A DNA stretch of 64,000 nt from Planctomycetota bacterium (GTDB lineage Bacteria; Planctomycetota; Phycisphaerae; Phycisphaerales; SM1A02), in contig QWPW01000002.1 of assembly GCA_003671025.1 (NCBI GenBank), forward strand, positions 46,299-110,298, given 5' to 3'. Of this stretch, positions 1 through 8,590 are shown piece by piece (within the stretch, counting starts at the first letter, position 1; each line of letters starts with the position of its first letter). The position numbers and the translations under genes are program-made. The notes under the pieces are model-generated. The model was not told the DNA's origin, searched no databases, and saw only the letters and a program-made list of their open reading frames with translations.

Positions 1-43
1 AGTGAGCCGCTGCGCTGACAACGAGTGAGCCGCTACGCTGAGG
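1..43. repeat. Direct repeat upstream of ruvX
   Basis: A block of about 19 bases beginning AGTGAGCCGCT occurs at 1-19 and again, with two differences, at 25-43, directly before the ruvX start. The window edge cuts the first copy, so the repeat may continue upstream. It leaves almost no room for a separate promoter, which suggests ruvX is read from a gene further upstream. Confidence 0.5.
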
Positions 44-46
44 CTG

Positions 47-535
47 ATGCGCTACTTGTGTATTGATCTTGGCGACAAACGTACGGGTTTCGCCTGCGGC
101 GATGACGTGTTGTTCTTGGTGCAACCGTTGCTCGTCGCAGAAGCTCCTTCACGCGAAGCGCAACTGGTTACGTCGCTCAAGATGATCGAGGAGTACGGAC
201 CCGATCGCGTGGTGCTGGGCATGCCCTTCAACATGGATGGCAGCGAGGGGCCGCGCGCGAAATTGACTCGCGAGTTCGGTGACGCGTTGTTGCAACGACT
301 TCCTCCACGCACACGCGTCACCCTCGTGTATCAAGATGAGCGACTCTCGAGCTTCGCCGCAGAAGAGAAACTCAATCGCACCGGACGCACACACGGCGAG
401 AAGAAAGCATTGCGCGACGCGCTCGCGGCGTGCGCGATTCTCGAGGATTTCCTGCGTGCGGCGCGCAACGCGTCGAGTGCAGCTCACACGAACATCGCCG
501 ATGAGGGCATCGACGACGACGAGCATCCGTCGTGA
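47..535 (+). CDS. ruvX: Putative Holliday junction resolvase RuvX/YqgF
   Basis: This 162-residue protein has the RNase H-like fold signature of the YqgF/RuvX family. The N-terminal strand carries DLGDKRTGFACGD (first acidic metal ligand), followed by VLGMPFNMDGSEG near residue 58, YQDERLSSFAAE near residue 95 and a C-terminal RDALAACAILEDF helix with the last acidic site. Family members are about 140 residues and are implicated in resolving Holliday junctions and in 16S rRNA 5' processing. A C-terminal Asp/Glu-rich tail of about 20 residues is extra. The stop overlaps the GTG start of the next helicase gene by four bases, so the two are probably translationally coupled. The ATG at 47 lies close to the family start. 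Confidence 0.85.
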   Translation: MRYLCIDLGDKRTGFACGDDVLFLVQPLLVAEAPSREAQLVTSLKMIEEYGPDRVVLGMPFNMDGSEGPRAKLTREFGDALLQRLPPRTRVTLVYQDERLSSFAAEEKLNRTGRTHGEKKALRDALAACAILEDFLRAARNASSAAHTNIADEGIDDDEHPS

Positions 536-2508
536 CTCGCCCAGTGATCATGCTCACGGACGAGCAACGCGCAGTCGTCGAAGCTCCCGATGACGCGCAT
601 TGCACAGTGCTCGCCGTTGCCGGCAGCGGCAAGACCACCACCATGGTCCATCGACTGGGCGAACTCGTCCTGCGCGGAGTCAAGCCCGCATCCATGCGCG
701 CAGTGATGTTCAACAAGGCGGCGCAGCTAAGTTTTCAATCAAGATTGAATGCCATCGGACTCGACAGCAATGCTCTGCGCGTGCAGACATGGCACGCGTT
801 GGCGTTTGGCATCGTGCGTCATCTTGAGTCCGTCAACGCCGTGGCGCGCATGCCCTTGATCACCGAGGGTGGCAAGATTCTCAGCATCGTTGGCGATTGC
901 TTACGCGACGAATTCGCCGAGCGCAATCAACATCCTGAAGAGGACGACGGCCGCGATGCCGAGTCCTGTCTCGAAGCGATTCGCGAGTGGAAGTCGATGC
1001 TGGTCGCACCCGCGCATGCGGCGCACAGCAAGGATGACTTTCTCGTCGCGGTGTATGCGCGCATGGAACGACGCCGCGCCAAGGAATTGTTTCGCACCTT
1101 CGATGATCTTGTGTGCGATGCCGTGAGCGCGCTTGAGGCCGACGCCGCGCGTCATGGACTGGCCGATCGCTTCGAGCATCTCATCGCCGATGAGTTTCAG
1201 GATGTTGATCACGCGCAGTTTCGCTTGTTGGAATTGCTCGCGGGAACGCGCGCGCGTGTGACCGTCGTGGGCGACGACGATCAAACGATTCACGAGTGGC
1301 GTGGTGCGCGCAGCGCGTTCATTCGTGGCGGATTTGCGCGGCGTTTCGCCACGCACCGCCATCTCGCGTTCACGCTTTCGACGAGCTTTCGCTTTGGTCC
1401 AACGCTCGCCGCCGCAGCGGAGCGCGCCATCGCGCCGGGACACGGACGCGTTGCCAAGCACATCGTTGCCTCGGATCTCGAGCAAGACTCGCGCCTCGAA
1501 GTGGTCACGGCCAGCGGCAACTCACCTGCGGCGCTCGATCCGTTGGTCGAAAAATTGCGCGCGTTGCTCGATCAGAAAACTCCGCCGAGTGACATCGTCG
1601 TGCTCGGTCGCTCATGGGCGCAACTCTTGGCGATGGAATGGCGCTTGCTCGCTGCGCGCATTCCCTTTCAGATGGACGAGCACGCGGCCTTCGCCAATGA
1701 CCCATCGCTTTCGCTGATGCTTGCCTACATTCGAGCTGTGCGTTCTGTGCGCACGCCGATTGATGAGACGCTCGCGCAGAATGTGCTGCGCCTCGTGAAT
1801 CGGCCGTTTCGCGGGGTTTCACGCAAGGGAATCGAGTCACTGCTGCGCGACGGCGCACGAACCGGGCTCACGCTTGCGGACATTTGTCTTGACGATGACT
1901 TGCACAAGATGGCGGGATTTCACGGCGGCGCGCGCATTGAATTGCGCGCGCTCGGAGCGGTTCTCCTCAAAGCAGCGCGACGTGACAACAGTTCCACGGG
2001 AGCCGCCGATGCCATTCGTGTGCTGCGCACCGAGATCGATTTCAAAGAGGCACTCGCGGCGCATCGCAGCGCCGCAAGTGTTGCGGAGTGTTTGCGCGCA
2101 TACGAAGTGCTCGAAGATTTCGCGCGCGTCGCGCAATGTTCGTTGACCGAACTCGATGCTCGGCTGGCATGCGTCGACACCACGCAAGGCGCGCCGCGCG
2201 AGCAATGCATTCGCGTCACCACTATTCATCGCGTAAAGGGCTTGGAGTGGGACTACGTCTTCATCCCCGAATGCGATGAAGGTTGGATGCCACTTCCGAG
2301 CGACGAAGAAAGCGGTTGCATGGACAAGCGCTCGAAGGACAGCACGCTCGGACGAAGCCCCGCGATCGAGAGCGAACGACGACTGTTCTATGTCGGCATC
2401 ACCCGCGCGCGCACGGCGTGCATCGTGAGTTGTGGTGATGACGCAACGCGCTCGCGCTTTCTGCGCGACGCGCTAGCGATCGCAGCTAAACCGCGCGTGC
2501 GTACCTAG
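532..2508 (+). CDS. UvrD/Rep-family superfamily 1 DNA helicase
   Basis: This 658-residue ATP-dependent 3'-5' DNA helicase acts in DNA repair or replication restart. The SF1A motifs appear in order: Q-motif LTDEQRAVV at the N-terminus, Walker A AVAGSGKTTTM near residue 30, Walker B LIADEFQDVD near residue 217, motif III VVGDDDQTIHEWRG, motif V TTIHRVKGLEWDYVFIP near residue 566 and motif VI ERRLFYVGITRAR near residue 617. It is somewhat shorter than PcrA/UvrD (about 720) and lacks the long C-terminal tail. The start is GTG inside the ruvX stop (GTGA). The family is secure, but whether it is the cell's main UvrD or an accessory paralogue cannot be told from one copy. Confidence 0.9.
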   Translation: MTRPVIMLTDEQRAVVEAPDDAHCTVLAVAGSGKTTTMVHRLGELVLRGVKPASMRAVMFNKAAQLSFQSRLNAIGLDSNALRVQTWHALAFGIVRHLESVNAVARMPLITEGGKILSIVGDCLRDEFAERNQHPEEDDGRDAESCLEAIREWKSMLVAPAHAAHSKDDFLVAVYARMERRRAKELFRTFDDLVCDAVSALEADAARHGLADRFEHLIADEFQDVDHAQFRLLELLAGTRARVTVVGDDDQTIHEWRGARSAFIRGGFARRFATHRHLAFTLSTSFRFGPTLAAAAERAIAPGHGRVAKHIVASDLEQDSRLEVVTASGNSPAALDPLVEKLRALLDQKTPPSDIVVLGRSWAQLLAMEWRLLAARIPFQMDEHAAFANDPSLSLMLAYIRAVRSVRTPIDETLAQNVLRLVNRPFRGVSRKGIESLLRDGARTGLTLADICLDDDLHKMAGFHGGARIELRALGAVLLKAARRDNSSTGAADAIRVLRTEIDFKEALAAHRSAASVAECLRAYEVLEDFARVAQCSLTELDARLACVDTTQGAPREQCIRVTTIHRVKGLEWDYVFIPECDEGWMPLPSDEESGCMDKRSKDSTLGRSPAIESERRLFYVGITRARTACIVSCGDDATRSRFLRDALAIAAKPRVRT

Positions 2509-2545
2509 ATGACTCACGCGCGATCAATGCGCGATCAGTGCTTGA

Positions 2546-3346
2546 TCATGCCTCAGCTGGCACTGGCCAACGCGCCGAGAGAGGATCGAGATACCAACGC
2601 AATTGTCCATCAACGGGGACGATGCCTTTGATGGGAATCTCGCTCGAGGGATCAGTGCCTGTCGCAATGCGGTGCAGCATTTGCGCCTTGTTTTTCCCTA
2701 GCACCAGCGCTGCGACAAAGCGCGCGCCATTGAGTAACGGATAGGTCATGGTCACGCGATCAGGCGGAACCACCGTCGGGCCGCGATTGAAGCTCGCCCA
2801 TCGATCGGTGACCAACTGCGCCTCTGAGTGCGGGAACAAACTCGCGGTGTGGCCCTCGTCGCCCATTCCCAGCAGCACGAAATCGAGGCGATGTTGGCCA
2901 TTTGCGCGCCGAGCCAGAGTTTCGCGCAGGTCGGTTTCGTAGCGAGCATCGGCGTCAGGCTCATAGGCGTAGATCGCATGCACGTTGGCCGGCGGGATGT
3001 CGGAATGCTCCACGATCAACTCGTGAATCTGTCGGAAGTTCGACTTCTCATGATCGAAGGGAACGCAACGTTCGTCGACGATCCACAGATGTGTGTGCGA
3101 CCAAGGGAAGTCGCGAAAGGACGGGTCGTACATGAGCCGGCGATAGAGCGGCATCGGCGTGTTGCCACCCGAGAGCGCGAGATGAAAGTCACCAAACTCG
3201 TGCACGCACTTCTTCGCCTGCAACAACATGTCGAGGCCGAGTGCGTCGAGCGCGGCATCACCGTCACCAGAAAGCACAACATGGCCGGGAAGATTCGGCG
3301 CAGTTGGAATGTGGTCCGTCAACTCGTATGTTTCGCCTTCGCTCAT
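2546..3346 (-). CDS. pgl: 6-phosphogluconolactonase
   Basis: A 266-residue DevB/NagB-fold lactonase that hydrolyses 6-phosphogluconolactone in the oxidative pentose phosphate pathway. Family motifs are visible: LALSGGNTPMPLYRRL near residue 58, WIVDERCVPFDHEKSNFR near residue 89 and LLGMGDEGHTASLFPHS near residue 158, which carries the catalytic His. It lies 30 bases downstream of zwf on the same strand, so both oxidative-branch enzymes are likely made from one transcript. It converges with the helicase gene across a gap of 37 bases in which I see no clear terminator. Confidence 0.93.
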   Translation of the reverse strand: MSEGETYELTDHIPTAPNLPGHVVLSGDGDAALDALGLDMLLQAKKCVHEFGDFHLALSGGNTPMPLYRRLMYDPSFRDFPWSHTHLWIVDERCVPFDHEKSNFRQIHELIVEHSDIPPANVHAIYAYEPDADARYETDLRETLARRANGQHRLDFVLLGMGDEGHTASLFPHSEAQLVTDRWASFNRGPTVVPPDRVTMTYPLLNGARFVAALVLGKNKAQMLHRIATGTDPSSEIPIKGIVPVDGQLRWYLDPLSARWPVPAEA

Positions 3347-3376
3347 CGACGCAGAGTACTCGACACCTGCCTCAGG

Positions 3377-4888
3377 TCACGCTTCATTGCGCCACGCGCG
3401 ACCATCGCGGCCGAGCAACTCATCGGCAGACGCGGGACCCCATGATCCGCACGCGTAGTTGGCGTGAATCGTGCTGCGTGCCATGGCCGAACGCTGATCG
3501 AGGAACGGCATCACTGCATTCCACGCGCCTTCGACTTCGATGCGATGCTTGAACAGCGTTTGATCGCCGCGCATCGCGTCGACGATGAGTGGCCCATAGG
3601 CTTCGATCGGCTCGGCTTTGAAGTGATCCGCGTAGTCGAGTTCCATGTCGACGTTCGCGCCGCGCAGTCCAAATCCCGGCACCTTCACTTCGAAACGCAA
3701 CTGCAATCGCTCCCGCGGAGCGACTTCGATCACGAGACGATTGGGCGTTTCCCCGCCAAAACCAGGCACTTTGCGGAAAAGATTGGCTGCTGGTGGTTTG
3801 AACTGCACCACCACTTCCGTGCGCTTGGTCGCGAGCTTTTTGCCCGAGCGAATGTAGAACGGCGTTCCCGCCCAACGCCAATTGTCGAAGTGCACTTTGA
3901 TCGCGGCGTAGGTCTCAGTGGTCGATCCTGGTGCGACGCCAACGAGTTTGTCATACGCGCCTTCCGTTGAATCGGCCGCAAACTGACCAAGCGCGCAGTG
4001 ACGCGCAACCTCGTCGCCTTCGGGAATCGAGATCGCGTCGATGATCTTGATCTTTTCCGCGCGCACATTTTCTGGCGTGTACAGGCTCGGCGGTTCCATG
4101 GCGACGAAGGCCAGAATCTGAAACAGATGCGACTGAATCATGTCGCGGATGGCGCCTGTCGCATCATAAAACGCGGTGCGTTGACCGACCGACACCGTCT
4201 CTGCTGCGGTGATTTGCACGTGATCGATGTACTGGCAATTCCACAGCGGCTCGAAAATCGAGTTGCCGAAACGCAGAACGAGCAGCGATTGCACCAACTC
4301 TTTGCCCAAGTAGTGATCGATGCGATAGATCGACTCTTCTTCAAACGCGCGACCGAGCGTGCGATTGAGACTGATCGCCGTCGCGGAATCGCGGCCAAAT
4401 GGCTTCTCCACAATGATGCGCTGCCAACTCTTCGCGGAGGGATCGATCGAACACCATCGCTTGCCTTCGACGACCAAACCTGCAGCGTCGATCTGTTCGA
4501 CGATCGGTTCGTACAGCGTTTCCGCGACGGAGAGAAAGATCAGCAGATTGCCGCGTGTCCCGTGTTCTTTCGCGAGCGCCGACAAACGCGCATCAAGCGG
4601 CTGATAGAACTCTGCCTTCGTTCCATCGCCTGCGATGTAAAAGATGCGCTTGGCAAACTCGTTCCACTTGGCTTCATCGAATCCGCGTGCGGACTTGGCC
4701 ACCCACGGCTTGAGTTCATCGCGCCATGCATCGTCGGTCTTCTCGCGTCGCGCTGTGCCCAACACAACCGTTGCGGGATGCAGCTGTCCCATGACATGCA
4801 TCTCGTACATTGCAGGCACGAGTTTGCGTTGCGTGAGATCACCAGAGGCGCCGAAGATGAGCAGGATGCATGGGTCGGTCTGAAGCAT
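3377..4888 (-). CDS. zwf: Glucose-6-phosphate 1-dehydrogenase
   Basis: A 503-residue enzyme of usual length that oxidises glucose 6-phosphate with NADP. The N-terminal Rossmann motif is FGASGDLTQRKLVPAMYE near residue 12, and the substrate-binding active-site motif RIDHYLGKELVQSLLVLRF begins near residue 188. The C-terminal half has the expected GKKLATKRTEVVVQFK and RGDQTLFKHRIEVEGAW stretches. It is the first gene of a zwf-pgl pair and supplies NADPH and pentoses. The ATG at 4888 is followed directly by the conserved core. The 61 bases to the recombinase gene show no feature I can name. Confidence 0.95.
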   Translation of the reverse strand: MLQTDPCILLIFGASGDLTQRKLVPAMYEMHVMGQLHPATVVLGTARREKTDDAWRDELKPWVAKSARGFDEAKWNEFAKRIFYIAGDGTKAEFYQPLDARLSALAKEHGTRGNLLIFLSVAETLYEPIVEQIDAAGLVVEGKRWCSIDPSAKSWQRIIVEKPFGRDSATAISLNRTLGRAFEEESIYRIDHYLGKELVQSLLVLRFGNSIFEPLWNCQYIDHVQITAAETVSVGQRTAFYDATGAIRDMIQSHLFQILAFVAMEPPSLYTPENVRAEKIKIIDAISIPEGDEVARHCALGQFAADSTEGAYDKLVGVAPGSTTETYAAIKVHFDNWRWAGTPFYIRSGKKLATKRTEVVVQFKPPAANLFRKVPGFGGETPNRLVIEVAPRERLQLRFEVKVPGFGLRGANVDMELDYADHFKAEPIEAYGPLIVDAMRGDQTLFKHRIEVEGAWNAVMPFLDQRSAMARSTIHANYACGSWGPASADELLGRDGRAWRNEA

Positions 4889-4949
4889 GCGCTGAGAGTA
4901 TCCGAGCCGTGCATTCGCAACAGCAGCCGCGCGCGCGCCGAACCTAAAA

Positions 4950-5891
4950 CTAGTGATCGAAACGCGGATGAAATTTACTCACCACTTCGCGCAATCGCGT
5001 CTTGTCGACGTGAGTGTAAATCTGCGTAGTGACCACGCTGCTATGACCCAAAAATTCCTGAACTGTGCGCAAATCGCAGCCTCCGCGTAACAAATCGGTG
5101 GCAAAGCAATGGCGCAGTGTGTGCGGATGAACATCATGCAAGCCTGCGACCGCCGCGTATTTTTTCACGATCATCCAGATGGCCACGCGCTCGAGCGGCT
5201 TCCCGCGATTGGAAACAAAGAGGCGGTGATCAGCCTGTATCTCGTTGCCCGCAACGAGCTCGCCGCGTTGCGTTTCGATCCAACGCGCCATCGCCTGCGC
5301 CGCGTGTGCACCCACCGGAACGATGCGTTGCTTGGAACCCTTTCCAACCACACTCATCGATCCAATCACGGGAAACCATTGGTTGAGTCGCACGCTGGCC
5401 ACTTCACTCGCGCGTAATCCTGCGGCGTACATGAGTTCGAGAATCGCGCGATCACGCACGAACAGCGCGCCGTGATCGGCACAAGGCGCTTCCACCAACT
5501 TGCGCATTTGCGCGGGCGAAATCGTGCCCGGAAGTCGACGCCACTTCGTCGGTCGCTCCATCAATCGCGCGGGATTCTCGGGAATCTCTCGCCGTGCATG
5601 GAGAAAGCGAAAGTAGACGCGCACCGTCGAAACATGACGAACGATGCTCACGGAATCGAGCGCGCGCACACGCGAGAGATAGCGCACATGTTCCGCGAGA
5701 TGCGCAGCCTCGACTGCGCCCGGACTGTGCACGCCGCGACTGACTAGATCGCCGACGAGGTCATCGAGATCGCGTCCATACGCGGCAATCGATGCAGGCG
5801 CGAGACCGCATTCGATGCGGATATACGCGAGAAAACTACGAAGCGACGCGGCGAATCCTGGCGTCTGCGCCGCGGTCCCTTTCGGAGCCAT
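4950..5891 (-). CDS. xerD: Site-specific tyrosine recombinase XerC/XerD type
   Basis: From the ATG at 5891 this is a 313-residue tyrosine recombinase, close to the 298 residues of XerD. The N-terminal SAM-like DNA-binding domain (SFLAYIRIECGLAPASI) is followed by the catalytic domain with Arg in GLRASEVASVRL, Lys in VGKGSKQRIVPV, the HTLRHCFATDLLRGG box, His in LGHSSVVTTQ and the nucleophile Tyr in QIYTHV. It probably resolves chromosome dimers at dif. An open frame continues to an ATG at 6041, adding 50 Thr/Pro/Ala-rich residues including a repeated TPVTPVTAVT. That part has weak G/C third-position bias, whereas another frame there is strongly biased and encodes the small Cys-rich protein, so I prefer the shorter start. 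Confidence 0.85.
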   Translation of the reverse strand: MAPKGTAAQTPGFAASLRSFLAYIRIECGLAPASIAAYGRDLDDLVGDLVSRGVHSPGAVEAAHLAEHVRYLSRVRALDSVSIVRHVSTVRVYFRFLHARREIPENPARLMERPTKWRRLPGTISPAQMRKLVEAPCADHGALFVRDRAILELMYAAGLRASEVASVRLNQWFPVIGSMSVVGKGSKQRIVPVGAHAAQAMARWIETQRGELVAGNEIQADHRLFVSNRGKPLERVAIWMIVKKYAAVAGLHDVHPHTLRHCFATDLLRGGCDLRTVQEFLGHSSVVTTQIYTHVDKTRLREVVSKFHPRFDH

Positions 5892-6135
5892 GGCTGTCAC
5901 GGCTGTCACGGGCGTCACGGGCGGAATCGCAGTCGTCGCCGCCGATGGTGAGCTCAACGACTCTCGCGTCGAGGCCGCGTGCGGCTTTGCCGTAGATGGA
6001 GCAGGCCTCGTAGTCGTTGGTACAGAAACTGATCGTTTCATCGAGGAGCACCGAGAGATGAGCGAGTGTCAATCGCCCACCGCAACCGAAGTCGCAAGTG
6101 TCGAAGCGGGGACAGAGCGCAAGACGGACGGACAT
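5836..6135 (-). CDS. Small Cys-rich protein, possible metal-binding
   Basis: A 99-residue ORF with an AGGAG ribosome-binding site eight bases before its ATG. The first 52 residues have the pattern CPRFDTC, then FGC, then FCTNDYEACSIYGKA. This resembles the widespread tiny bacterial family with C..F..C at the start and YC..DY..CARY at the end, whose function is unknown and which may bind zinc or an iron-sulfur cluster. The remaining tail is Asp/Arg/Ser-rich and overlaps the start region of the downstream recombinase gene by 56 bases in another frame. Third codon positions are mostly G or C throughout, which supports real coding. Seen: RBS, Cys pattern and codon bias. Inferred: family membership. 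Confidence 0.55.
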   Translation of the reverse strand: MSVRLALCPRFDTCDFGCGGRLTLAHLSVLLDETISFCTNDYEACSIYGKAARGLDARVVELTIGGDDCDSARDARDSRDSHGSERDRGADARIRRVAS

Positions 6136-6464
6136 CGCGGTTCTCCTGATCGGCATTCGTGCATCACTCGCGCGAGAGAAGCACAACGGCCGCGCTGTAT
6201 TCCATAACCCGACCCGTTCGATGCGAATGCGATGCGATGCAATCGGTGCATCAAGCAGTCGCACTCCGATGTCGGAGCACATGTGGGCAACGCATGTCAG
6301 TCGCGCGCATGTAACGCGATTCGCACTGCACGTCCCGCACGCATCGCCCCCCTCATATCGCTCCAAAGACCGATTCATCGAGCCTTGGCACGCGCGTTGC
6401 AAAGAGGTGGAGTACCCGCAAGGCAGGATGCCTCGCGACGACCCCAACAGGCAAGGAGTGCCGC
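6136..6464. other. Intergenic region carrying the flagellar promoter
   Basis: A 329-base stretch separates the divergent Cys-rich/xerD pair from the flagellar operon. It holds the sigma-54 promoter at 6385-6402 and the Shine-Dalgarno AAGGAGTG just before 6465. The rest contains short GATGC repeats near 6215-6245 and no ORF with coding character. Enhancer sites for a sigma-54 activator would be expected upstream of 6385, but I could not identify a palindrome convincingly. Confidence 0.5.
6385..6402 (+). promoter_or_regulatory. Sigma-54 (RpoN) promoter of flagellar operon
   Basis: TTGGCACGCGCGTTGCAA matches the sigma-54 consensus (YTGGCACG, four bases, TTGCW). The diagnostic GG at 6387-6388 and GC at 6399-6400 are exactly ten bases apart. 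It lies 62 bases before the first ATG of the flagellar cluster, a normal distance. Class II/III flagellar genes are under sigma-54 in many bacteria, so this implies an RpoN plus an activator of the FlrC/FleQ kind elsewhere in the genome. Confidence 0.85.
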
Positions 6465-6881
6465 ATGCGCCAGTCTTCTGAATCTGCAGAACGCCTCGTT
6501 TTCCGCGCGATTTCGGTGGTTTCGCCGGAATCAACCCGCTCATCGCAGCGCGCTCCTGAGGCGCAAGATCTGCCGACGATCGACCTCTTGGGCGCAGCGA
6601 TTGCGCGTGCTGCGCGACTCGCCGCCGCCAACGATCGCGCCCGCATGCCCGACCTGCGATTGGCCAACACGCAAGCCGCGGGACTGCTCAACGCCTCGCG
6701 CCGCGAGATGGACGCGCTCTTTACCGACCTCAACACCGACGAGGGTGAATTGCTGCCGCCGATCAACGCGACACCGAGCTACGTCTGGCGCTTCCACGCC
6801 GCGCCGATGGACGACGTCGCTCCTGCTGGCGCGTGCATTGCTTGTGATGGCCACACAGCCATGCTCGGAGCAATCGAATGA
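6465..6881 (+). CDS. Unknown protein, first gene of flagellar operon
   Basis: A 138-residue protein I do not recognise. It has a good Shine-Dalgarno (AAGGAGTG) and its stop overlaps the flgF start as ATGA, so it is clearly part of the flagellar operon and is its first gene after the sigma-54 promoter. The middle (residues 40-80) is an Ala/Arg/Leu-rich helix (IDLLGAAIARAARLAAAND) and the C-terminal third holds YVWRFHAAPMDD and CIACDG, a possible CxxC pair. There is no signal peptide or membrane segment. By position it could be a cytoplasmic chaperone or regulator for rod assembly, but this is inference from context only. Confidence 0.65.
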   Translation: MRQSSESAERLVFRAISVVSPESTRSSQRAPEAQDLPTIDLLGAAIARAARLAAANDRARMPDLRLANTQAAGLLNASRREMDALFTDLNTDEGELLPPINATPSYVWRFHAAPMDDVAPAGACIACDGHTAMLGAIE

Positions 6882-7675
6882 GTTACGGATTTCACCTTTC
6901 CACCGCGGGCGCCATCACTGGCATGCGTCGCCTCGACACCGTGGCCAACAACCTCGCGAACTCAACCACGGTTGGATTCAAAGCGGACATGCTCGCGCTC
7001 ACCGCGCGCAAGCCGGAGAACCTCGAGCACGCCGGCCTTCACGCGGACACCAACGCGTCGCTTGATGCGCTCGGCGGCGGATCACTCTTTCATCCCAGCG
7101 CGATTGATCTGCGTCAGGGTTCGTTGCGCGAGACCAAAAATCCGCTCGATATCGCGATTCATGGCGATGGGTTTCTCATGCTGGAAACTCCCAAGTCCAA
7201 AGGCGCACGGGGAGCAAAGCCTTCGAATGATGTGTTGCTCACGCGAGCCGGTTCGTTGACGCGCGATCCCAACGGACGCCTCGTCACCACCGCGACCGGC
7301 GCGCCGCTGCTCGACACCAACGGCAAGACCATCACGCTTGATCCAACGGATGCCAATGTGCGCATTGACGGAAATGGCCGTGTTTTCCAGGGCGAGGACG
7401 AAGTCGCGCGCCTCGCGCTCGTCGTTCCGCAGAACCTCGACAACCTCCACAAAGAGGGACGCGACGCGATGCGATTGGTGGGCGGCAAGTTCAAGCCTGC
7501 GCCTGACACCACCGAGATTCGCGCGGGCGCACTCGAAGAAAGCACGGTTGACGCCGTGGCCACACTCGCTGAACTCGTGCGCGTTTCGCGCGGCATTGAG
7601 TTCTCCACTCGACTGATGCAGTTTCAAGATCAGATGACCAGTCGCCTCGTCGACACCTTTGGTCGCTTTGGCTAA
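6878..7675 (+). CDS. flgF: Flagellar basal-body rod protein FlgF-type
   Basis: A 265-residue rod/hook-family protein, probably the proximal rod FlgF. The N-terminal helix has the family signature MRRLDTVANNLANSTTVGFK near residue 16, the middle has LDIAIHGDGFLMLETP near residue 91, and the C-terminal helix (VDAVATLAELVRVSRGIEF) is the coiled-coil partner that assembles the rod. The protein lacks a Sec signal, as expected for export by the flagellar type III apparatus. Its ATG overlaps the previous stop by four bases. FlgF and FlgG are paralogues, and I assign F because the next gene matches FlgG better. Confidence 0.88.
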   Translation: MSYGFHLSTAGAITGMRRLDTVANNLANSTTVGFKADMLALTARKPENLEHAGLHADTNASLDALGGGSLFHPSAIDLRQGSLRETKNPLDIAIHGDGFLMLETPKSKGARGAKPSNDVLLTRAGSLTRDPNGRLVTTATGAPLLDTNGKTITLDPTDANVRIDGNGRVFQGEDEVARLALVVPQNLDNLHKEGRDAMRLVGGKFKPAPDTTEIRAGALEESTVDAVATLAELVRVSRGIEFSTRLMQFQDQMTSRLVDTFGRFG

Positions 7676-7762
7676 GTCGCGAATCAACAACGCTGAGTCA
7701 CATCGCAGTCAATGAATCGCAACCAACCCTGCGCCACCTTGCGCCTCTGAAAGAACGACACC

Positions 7763-8572
7763 ATGAGCTACATCGCCCTCAACACCGCCGCTAGTGGACT
7801 CTCCGCTCTTTCCACGAGCTTGGACATCACTGCGAACAATCTCGCCAACGCGAACACCACTGGATTCAAAACTTCGCGCGCGAACTTTGAGGATCTCTTC
7901 TATCAAGAGCTCGCTCAACCAGGCATTCCAGGAGGCGACACCTTTCAACGCCCCACTGGTTTGTATGTCGGTCTCGGCACGCAGATTTCGGGGACGCAAC
8001 TCAACTTCGAGCAAGGCCCCGCGGAAACTACCCAGCAAGAGTTCGATCTCATGATCGAAGGCGATGGCATGTTTCAAGTCGCGATCTCACCTGATCTCAA
8101 CGGTGGCATCGGCTACACGCGCGCAGGAAATTTCACGCTCAACGCCGATGGTCAACTCGTGCTGGGCAACTCCGCGGGATCAATCATGCTCCCGGAGATT
8201 CAGATTCCCGAAGACGCGTCGTTCGTTTCGATCGCGCAAAACGGCGTGGTCACGGGCACGCTTCCAGGACAGTCGCAACCGGTTGAGCTCGGGCAAATCA
8301 TGCTCGCGCGATTCATCAATCCAGCCGGCCTCGAGACGGTGGGCAACAACGTGTACATCCCCACGGGCATGAGCGGCGAACCGACTGAAGGTGAGCCGAC
8401 ACTCGAAGGAATGGGCGGTTTGCGCCAAGGTTTTCTTGAAGCATCGAACGTCGATCCCGTCACGGAACTGGTCACGTTGATCAAGACGCAACGCATCTTT
8501 GAGATGAACAGTCAAGTCATCCAAGCGGCCAACGAGACCCTCAAGAACATCTCCAACATTCGCGCCTTCTGA
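7763..8572 (+). CDS. flgG: Flagellar distal rod protein FlgG
   Basis: A 269-residue distal rod protein of usual length (about 260). It shows the N-terminal ASGLSALSTSLDITANNLAN and TTGFKTSRANFEDLFYQEL, the QGPAETTQQEFDLMIEGDG core near residue 88, and the conserved C-terminus LVTLIKTQRIFEMNSQVIQA followed by NETLKNISN. It sits in the order flgF-flgG-flgA-flgH, like many flagellar operons. The 87 bases after flgF contain no evident promoter. The ATG at 7763 immediately precedes the conserved start SYIALNTAASGL. Confidence 0.93.
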   Translation: MSYIALNTAASGLSALSTSLDITANNLANANTTGFKTSRANFEDLFYQELAQPGIPGGDTFQRPTGLYVGLGTQISGTQLNFEQGPAETTQQEFDLMIEGDGMFQVAISPDLNGGIGYTRAGNFTLNADGQLVLGNSAGSIMLPEIQIPEDASFVSIAQNGVVTGTLPGQSQPVELGQIMLARFINPAGLETVGNNVYIPTGMSGEPTEGEPTLEGMGGLRQGFLEASNVDPVTELVTLIKTQRIFEMNSQVIQAANETLKNISNIRAF

Positions 8573-8590
8573 TTGGCGGCAAGGATCTTT

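Noticed and set aside
3998-5029. A 343-codon frame antisense to zwf
   Set aside because: It has no domain and is explained by codon bias of zwf on the other strand.
5836-6543. A 235-codon frame on the minus strand reaching into the flagellar promoter region
   Set aside because: Only the part from the ATG at 6135 has an RBS and the Cys motif. The upstream extension crosses the sigma-54 promoter and the start of the flagellar operon.
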